Assembly (NCBI GenBank): GCA_964520425.1
Contig: CAZFMX010000090.1
Location: 1-11,649, forward strand
Length of the DNA stretch: 11,649 nucleotides
Reading direction: 5' to 3'
Origin: JAFGFY01 sp964520425
Lineage (GTDB): Bacteria; Desulfobacterota; DSM-4660; Desulfatiglandales; HGW-15
A program made the position numbers and the translations under genes. Under the pieces are notes generated by a model. It saw nothing but the letters and a program-made list of their open reading frames with translations. It searched no databases and had not been told where the DNA came from. The number at the start of each line of letters is the position of its first letter. Position 1 is the stretch's first letter. Below are positions 7,182 through 11,649 of this stretch, in pieces.

Positions 7182-7514
7182 GTGATCATCATGGCGACTG
7201 AATTAGACCCCCGTCTTCGAATCTGTTGGCTTCTAGCTGGAAAGAATCGTAATTCATATTCTCCCAGCTTCAGAGTATTTCTGGACAAACTTTTTCTCAA
7301 ACGCTTCGCCAAATGTAAGCGGAGCACCTTTAAGAGACAAGACCTTGAGGTCGATTTGAAAAATCTTGCTCAGGCCGTTGACGAAATACGATATACAAGG
7401 CCCATTCACTTTCCTGAAGCCATAGATGCGATTGAATACATCAATCCGGCTTACCTTTCCATAAGTTCAGACCTTGATGATACTGACGGCCGTAAGGACC
7501 TTTTGAAAAAATAA
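7182..7514 (+). CDS. Small hypothetical protein
   Basis: Not recognised. The ORF encodes 110 residues from a GTG, or 107 from the ATG at 7191 (MATELDPRLR), which I think likelier. It is charged and soluble-looking, with a basic first half (CKRSTFKRQ) and a more acidic second half (SSDLDDTDGRKD), and has no signal peptide, membrane helix or known motif. There is no clear ribosome-binding site, which lowers confidence. In its favour, the composition is protein-like and a strong stem-loop (7527-7568) starts 12 bases after its stop. It sits 130 bases downstream of tRNA-Arg, a common place for accessory genes and remnants of integrated elements. It may be a genuine orphan or a fragment of a larger lost gene. 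Confidence 0.4.
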   Translation: MIIMATELDPRLRICWLLAGKNRNSYSPSFRVFLDKLFLKRFAKCKRSTFKRQDLEVDLKNLAQAVDEIRYTRPIHFPEAIDAIEYINPAYLSISSDLDDTDGRKDLLKK

Positions 7515-7526
7515 CGAGAAGGGTTG

Positions 7527-7568
7527 CACCAGCCAACCACGAGTGAAAACGTGAAAGCTTGGCTGGTG
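7527..7568 (+). other. Strong stem-loop after the small ORF
   Basis: CACCAGCCAA (7527-7536) pairs perfectly with TTGGCTGGTG (7559-7568), and an inner CACG/CGTG stem caps an AGTGAAAA loop. No T-run follows, so it is not a standard intrinsic terminator. The layout (AGCCAAC, a GTGAAAACG-type loop, TTGGCTGG, then TTATGCCGGTGAAAG) recalls part of domain I of bacterial group II introns. This is an impression, since no intron ORF or domain V is visible here. Confidence 0.5.
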
Positions 7569-8078
7569 TTATGCCGGTGAAAGAAGAAGAAAAGGGCCAA
7601 ATAGCACGTCTCAAGAAGTGAATATCTAAGCTCTACCTATCTTTATCTCAGAAACTGAGGATTCTCTCCCCCATGAATCAGGGTTTCCCCGATAGACTGA
7701 CCTAGTCGGTACCTGTCCAGCTTGAAGGGTTTTCTCTTTATCCAGGATGGGAATTGACAAATACGCTAGGTTATGACTCTTGTTAGGGTAGTCTATACTT
7801 TGGCAAAAATGAAGGTTACAGGTTGTAGTCATAAGTAGTATGAAAGGAAGTCGGAGTCAGGCAATTCCTGTTTTTCTTGGCTTTCCCCTCATGTCTCGAT
7901 AAAGGATAAATGCAGATACCCTAAGTCCAAAAACGTTTTCAACGTAAGGCAGGTATCGCCCCATAGTCGGGAAAAAATCACACCTAAACCTTCACAAATT
8001 AACCTAAGGGCACGGAGGCAGCTAGTCATAGAAGAAGGCTTCATATGACCTTCTCAGAACACACTATAAATATATCAA

Positions 8079-8108
8079 TTGAAAACCTAGTTTGGTCTTT
8101 TTCATAAT
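8079..8108 (+). promoter_or_regulatory. Candidate promoter of the leucine-rich-repeat gene
   Basis: TTGAAA (8079-8084), an 18-base spacer and CATAAT (8103-8108, five of six consensus bases) lie about 50 bases before the start codon. The predicted leader is about 40 bases. Confidence 0.45.
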
Positions 8109-8156
8109 TGAAATTCCATAGCTTTTACCGGATAGTGATTGGCCAGGGAGGGGAAA

Positions 8157-10290
8157 ATGAATCGACTATTTAAGTTAGCTTTCATTATACTCACCTTGTT
8201 TCTCTCGACTCTTGGGTATCTTCATTCAGCACTCGCTGCGATATCTGCTACAGAAAGAGAGGCGTTAATCGCGCTTTACAACAGCACTGATGGAGACAAC
8301 TGGAGATATAACAGTGGATGGAAAACGCCTCCTTTACATTGGGATGGTTTTGCCATGCCTGGAAAGGAAGACACCTGGTATGGAATCACTATCTCCAGTG
8401 ACAGTGTCACAACCGTTGACCTCGAGTCCAACCAGCTGACAGGGAGCATTTCCCCTGAGTTGGGGAACCTGACCAACCTACAAACCCTTCGACTCTTTAA
8501 CAAACTGGGCACCATATATTACAATCAGCTGACAGGGAGCATACCTCCTGAATTGGGGAACCTGGCCAACCTTCAAGAACTTAACCTCGCTTACAATCAG
8601 CTGACAGGGAGCATACCTCCTGAATTGGGGAACCTGGCCAACCTACAAGAACTTGACCTCGCTTCCAACCAGCTGACAGGGAGCATACCCCCTGAATTGG
8701 GGAACCTGGCCAACCTACAAGAACTTNNNNNNNNNNNNNNNNNNNNNNNNNNNNNNNNNNNNNNNNNNNNNNNNNNNNNNNNNNNNNNNNNNNNNNNNNN
8801 NNNNNNNNNNNNNNNNNNNNNNNNNNTTGGGGAACCTGGCCAACCTACAAGAACTTTTCCTCTCTGCCAACCCACTGACAGGGAGCATACCCCCTGAGTT
8901 GGGAAACCTGACCAACCTACAAATCCTTTGGTTCGGTGGACACCAGTTGACAGGAAGCATACCCCCTGAGTTGGGGAACCTTACCAACCTACAAACCCTT
9001 TTCCTCTCTACCAACGAACTGACAGGAAGTATACCGTCTGAGTTGGGGAACCTGGCCAAACTAGAACATCTTAACCTTTTTCAAAACCAGCTGACCGGAA
9101 GCATACCTCCTGAATTGGGGAACCTGGCCAACCTACAAGAACTTGAACTCTCTTACAATCAGCTGACAGGGAGCATACCGTCTGAGTTGGGGAATCTGGC
9201 CAACCTACAAGAACTTTCCATCTATTCCAACCAGCTGACAGGGAGCATACCAGCTGAGTTGGGAAATCTGGCCAACCTAGTATACCTTTGGCTCGGGGAT
9301 AACCAGCTGACAGGGAGCATACCCCCTGAATTGGGGAACCTGGCCAACCTACAAACCCTTCAACTCTCCTCCAACCAGCTGACAGGGAGCATACCAGCTG
9401 AGTTGGGGAACCTAGTCAACCTATGGTGGTTTACCCTCGGATCCAACCAGCTGACAGGCAGCATACCGACGGAACTGATGAACTTGAGCTACTTGTATTG
9501 TTTTAACATTTGCAACAATCACTTATATACGACAGATCCCGACCTTCGGGATTTCCTGGATGCTCATCAACCAGGGTGGGAAGACTGCCAGAGCCCTGTG
9601 ATTTATTACCGGGACGCTGACGAAGATGGATATGGTAACCCAAATGACAGTTTCCCCGCATATTCACAGCCAGAAGGTTATGTACTAGATAATATGGACA
9701 ACTGCCCGTGCACCCATAACCCTGGACAAGAAGATAGTGATGGGGATGGATGTGGAGATGCTTGCGACGGGAGACCGGAAGATCCCAACTGGGTATCAAT
9801 CTACGGATCGATTACATATAAGGGGACCCCTCTTTGCGCCATGGTCCTTGCCAACGGTCAACACGTCTTCACATGTGGCGATGATCTTGGTCTGTACGAC
9901 CTTGATGTGCCTCTGGATGAAAACGGGGAAATCACCTTACATGGCTTTTGTTCGGGGTTTGCTCCTTTTAAGACCATAATCGGCCCTGAAAGAGGAGGGT
10001 GTTTTGATATCCGTATCTCTCGTGTCGCTTTGGGTACCCAGGAGATGGAGATAACGGTTGAGTCAGACCCAGGCACCACAAACCCAAACTGGATCAGGAT
10101 CAGCGGAACGGTGGCATATGATAGGACTCCCCTCTGTGCGATGGTCCTGGCAAATGGTCAAAGCATGTTCAGTTGTGGTGGGGATCTGGGCACATTTGAT
10201 CTTGAAGTGCCTTTGGACGAAAACGGCGAAATTATCTTGTACGTATTTTGTTCCGGTTTTGCCCCATACAAAGAAGCTTTTACGCCATGA
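8157..10290 (+). CDS. Secreted leucine-rich-repeat protein with Ca-binding and duplicated Cys domains
   Basis: Starts at the ATG 8157, behind GAGGGG (8148-8153). An in-frame TTG at 8139 precedes that site and is not used. A Sec signal peptide (about residues 1-28, ending SALAA) is followed by an N-terminal cap of the type ALIALYNSTDGDNW...WYGITI. About 15 leucine-rich repeats of 24 residues follow, consensus LANLQELxLxxNQLTGSIPPELGN (plant-type LxGxIP class). Next comes an aspartate-rich segment (DADEDGYG, then DNCPCTHNP and DSDGDGCGDACD) like thrombospondin type-3 calcium sites, and then two copies of a domain containing TPLCAMVLANGQ, DVPLDENGEI/EVPLDENGEI and FCSGFAP. No membrane anchor or sorting signal is visible, so it is probably exported or surface-associated and may bind other proteins or glycans (inferred). 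The 100-N gap at 8727-8826 seems to shift the frame, but a true gap of 42 + 72k bases restores one continuous gene. Confidence 0.88.
8420..9495 (+). repeat. 72-bp tandem repeats encoding leucine-rich repeats
   Basis: The 72-base units are nearly identical in places (CAGCTGACAGGGAGCATACC recurs in many of them), interrupted by the N gap. The first unit after the cap carries a seven-residue insertion (KLGTIYY). Units near the 3' end diverge and the last ones lose the consensus. The high nucleotide identity points to recent expansion or gene conversion within the array. Confidence 0.93.
8727..8826. other. Assembly gap (100 N placeholder)
   Basis: Exactly 100 N within the 72-base repeat array. 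The flanks fix the missing length at 42 bases, or 42 plus a multiple of 72, so 100 cannot be the true size. Confidence 0.95.
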
Positions 10291-10329
10291 AATAAATTAA
10301 CTGAAATATGGCCGGGCCAACACAACTGA

Positions 10330-10356
10330 TTGAGATGATATATGATTTGCTATAAT
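10330..10356 (+). promoter_or_regulatory. Promoter with perfect extended -10 upstream of the Fe-S/DUF3786 gene
   Basis: TATAAT at 10351-10356 is preceded by TGC, giving an extended -10. A TTGAGA (10330-10335) stands 15 bases upstream, short for a -35 but tolerable with an extended -10. The start would be near 10363, giving a leader of about 60 bases. Confidence 0.6.
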
Positions 10357-10357
10357 A

Positions 10358-10377
10358 ACCGCTTGTTTTAGAGCGGT
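10358..10377 (+). promoter_or_regulatory. Hairpin at the predicted transcription start
   Basis: ACCGCT (10358-10363) and AGCGGT (10372-10377) form a six-base-pair stem with an eight-base loop directly after the -10. It could be an operator half-site pair, a leader stem, or a weak end for the upstream gene. No T-run follows. Confidence 0.35.
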
Positions 10378-10421
10378 CTTAGACTTATTAGAGGTGAAAA
10401 GGGTAAGGAAGAGGATGAAAT

Positions 10422-11216
10422 ATGGCGCCAAACCCCATGGAAATTCTGAAGCATCTTAATAAATCAAACTGCGGAGAATGCAGTGAAAAAACCTGTCTGG
10501 CCTTTGCCGCGGCAGTGGCAAGGAAACAAAAATCGTTCAGCCAATGCCCCTATGTTGGAGAGGAAATTCTCCAACAGTTTAATGGGGATACCGGTGATCC
10601 GAAATCTTCTAATCGCGAAAGAGAAGAAGTATTGAACCATTTAAAGGATCGACTCTCAAAAATCGACTTTTCCGAGGCATCCAAAAGGCTGGACATCCCC
10701 TTGAGAGATAGTAAACTGACCCTTAAGGTTCTCGGGAAGAATTTCAGTGTGGATTCTAGAGGAACTTTTTTCTCTGAAATCCATATCCACTCATGGCTTA
10801 CCTTACCCGTACTCAACTACATCTTGGATGGTAAGGGGGTGGAACCCTCTGGAAACTGGGTTCCCTTAAGGGAGTTAAAAGGGGGAAAAGATTGGGGCCG
10901 CTTTTTCGAACACCGCTGTGAAAAACCGATGAAAAAAGTTGCAGACACCTATCCCGATTTCTTTGCCGACATGCTGCACGTCTTTGCCGGAAGGCAGGTG
11001 GATCGCCATTATGACTCGGATATCTCATTGGTCCTATACCCCTTACCCAAACTACCTGTTCTGATCTGCTACTGGAGGTCTGAAGAGGGTCTGGAATCGG
11101 ACCTGCATCTCTTTTTCGATACCACGGCTGAAAAAAACCTCAATATGGATTCTATCTACTCCTTGATGACAGGAATGCTTGTGATGTTTGAAAAGATTGC
11201 ACGAAGGCATAATTGA
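10422..11216 (+). CDS. Fe-S four-cysteine domain plus DUF3786-like protein
   Basis: 264 residues, beginning at an ATG with AGAGG about eight bases upstream. Residues 13-44 carry NCGECSEKTCLAFA...CPY: cysteines 17, 20, 25 and 42 in C-x2-C-x4-C-x16-C spacing, the 4Fe-4S motif shared with the corrinoid Fe-S protein large subunit and RnfB-type proteins (PF04060). A linker follows, then from about residue 75 to the end a domain I take as DUF3786 (PF12654) from its pattern (GTFFSEIHIHSWLTLPVLNYIL, WVPLRELKGG, LFFDTTAEKNLNMDSIYSL). It is probably cytoplasmic, with no signal peptide or membrane helix. Proteins of this type occur in anaerobes with corrinoid/acetyl-CoA chemistry; the reaction is not known to me. 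It has its own promoter and no co-directional partner within the window, so its context gives no further help. Confidence 0.8.
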   Translation: MAPNPMEILKHLNKSNCGECSEKTCLAFAAAVARKQKSFSQCPYVGEEILQQFNGDTGDPKSSNREREEVLNHLKDRLSKIDFSEASKRLDIPLRDSKLTLKVLGKNFSVDSRGTFFSEIHIHSWLTLPVLNYILDGKGVEPSGNWVPLRELKGGKDWGRFFEHRCEKPMKKVADTYPDFFADMLHVFAGRQVDRHYDSDISLVLYPLPKLPVLICYWRSEEGLESDLHLFFDTTAEKNLNMDSIYSLMTGMLVMFEKIARRHN

Positions 11217-11267
11217 TCGAGAATTAAGTCAACCATTTTCGGCTGAAGCCGAAGGCTTGAGGGTCCA

Positions 11268-11333
11268 AGGAATCAAGGGGTCAAGGGATCAAGTGAAAAA
11301 ACGATTATGCCTTCCCTTAAACCCTTGAATCCT
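11268..11333. repeat. Inverted repeat built from TCAAGGGN octamers
   Basis: Tandem octamers TCAAGGGG, TCAAGGGA and TCAAGTGA run from 11273 to 11296. The 20-base arm 11268-11287 pairs with 11314-11333 at 17 of 20 positions, with a 26-base spacer. It starts about 50 bases after the Fe-S/DUF3786 stop. CAAGGGG-type repeats are, from memory, common in Desulfobacterota intergenic DNA. It may also help end transcription. Confidence 0.6.
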
Positions 11334-11359
11334 GACTGTGTAAAAAAAATCGAACTGAA

Positions 11360-11408
11360 GTCTTCGCCTAAAGGCGAGGGATTTTCTCCCATTCCCAGAA
11401 TGGGACAT
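11360..11408 (-). mobile_element. Possible IS200/IS605-type right-end remnant
   Basis: Two adjacent hairpins: CCCATTC-CCA-GAATGGG (11388-11404) and TCGCCT-AA-AGGCGA (11364-11377). Read on the minus strand, they run GTCCCATTC...GAATGGGA, then CCCTCGCC-TTTA-GGCG, then GACTTCAG. This resembles the structured right end (and the 3' part of the guide RNA) next to tnpB in IS200/IS605 elements. No intact tnpB lies upstream on that strand: the 11405-11649 frames are short and unrecognised. It would be a remnant or an end-only element. Confidence 0.3.
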
Positions 11409-11608
11409 TAAGCCCTGTTCAAAGCCAAATCTCAACCACATCAAATTCTTCAATACATAATATTCCATCTTTAAACCTGCCCTCGGCCATGAGCTCGGGC
11501 CGAATGGAACTCAGTTCAACCTATAGGGCGAGTGAGAAGAATGCGCTTACTCTGCATTTTCATTGACATAAAAGCCAGAATTCCCATAGACTCATAACAG
11601 TGAGTACT

Positions 11609-11627
11609 CTTTCCGCATAGCGGAAAG
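11609..11627. repeat. Perfect short hairpin near the window end
   Basis: CTTTCCGC-ATA-GCGGAAAG is an eight-base-pair stem with a three-base loop. No T-run follows on either strand. It may belong to a feature continuing beyond the window. Confidence 0.4.
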
Positions 11628-11649
11628 CCTCAAGCAGCCCCCTCGAAGG

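Larger units (their letters stand above)
7515..8156. other. Gene-poor stretch; stem-loop and promoter only
   Basis: About 640 bases without a convincing gene. It contains the 7527-7568 stem-loop and, at its far end, a candidate promoter for the leucine-rich-repeat gene. A 68-codon minus-strand ORF at 7626-7832 has no ribosome-binding site or recognisable feature. The stretch may be remains of decayed genes or of a mobile element. Confidence 0.5.
11217..11649. other. Non-coding, hairpin-rich 3' region
   Basis: No credible gene on either strand. It holds a TTCGGC-TGAA-GCCGAA hairpin (11238-11253), a CAAGGGG-type inverted repeat (11268-11333), two adjacent hairpins (11364-11404) and a perfect hairpin near the window end (11609-11627). 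The density suggests dispersed repeats or mobile-element ends. Confidence 0.6.

Noticed and set aside
7626..7832. 68-codon minus-strand ORF
   Set aside because: No ribosome-binding site, no recognisable domain and low-complexity-free but unremarkable sequence; more likely chance in a gene-poor stretch.
7959..7972. ATCGCCCCA-like echo of the tRNA-Arg 3' end
   Set aside because: Only about nine bases agree and the T-arm part is missing; too weak to call an attachment site.

Overview
The window looks like chromosomal DNA of a Gram-negative, probably sulfate-reducing or related Desulfobacterota (the old Deltaproteobacteria). The clues are a protein joining an Fe-S four-cysteine domain to a DUF3786-like domain, a C-terminal 'TPLCAMVLANGQ' domain of a type I associate with Desulfobacterales secreted proteins, and intergenic DNA rich in dispersed palindromes. 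It comes from a draft scaffold: two runs of exactly 100 N (5418-5517 and 8727-8826) lie inside tandem repeats of two different genes. Both break the reading frame only because 100 is a placeholder length.

Region by region: 144-4436 (minus strand) is a three-gene run, valyl-tRNA synthetase then the ATPase and permease of a zinc/manganese-type ABC importer. The matching solute-binding protein gene is not in the window. This run is bracketed by two copies of one palindromic intergenic repeat (1-115 and about 4636-4840). 5032-6344 (minus) encodes a very acidic, probably disordered protein ending in 33-residue repeats (3 x 11-mers), with a strong intrinsic terminator at 4952-4982 and a candidate promoter at 6528-6556. 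6974-7050 is tRNA-Arg(CCG). 7051-8156 is gene-poor, with one small unrecognised ORF (7182-7514) followed closely by a strong stem-loop. 8157-10290 (plus) encodes a secreted leucine-rich-repeat protein with a thrombospondin-3-like calcium-binding segment and a duplicated cysteine-containing domain. 10422-11216 (plus) encodes the Fe-S/DUF3786 protein. 11217-11649 has no gene but is dense in inverted repeats, including a pair of hairpins resembling the right end of an IS200/IS605-type element.

Housekeeping functions (tRNA charging, a tRNA, metal uptake) sit on the left. The right half looks accessory: a secreted repeat protein, a small orphan ORF beside a tRNA gene, and mobile-element-like debris. 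No complete new multi-gene system is evident. The items most worth a second look are the acidic 11-mer-repeat protein, the palindromic repeat family flanking the valS-metal transporter run, and the hairpin-rich non-coding stretches at 7515-7620 and 11238-11404.
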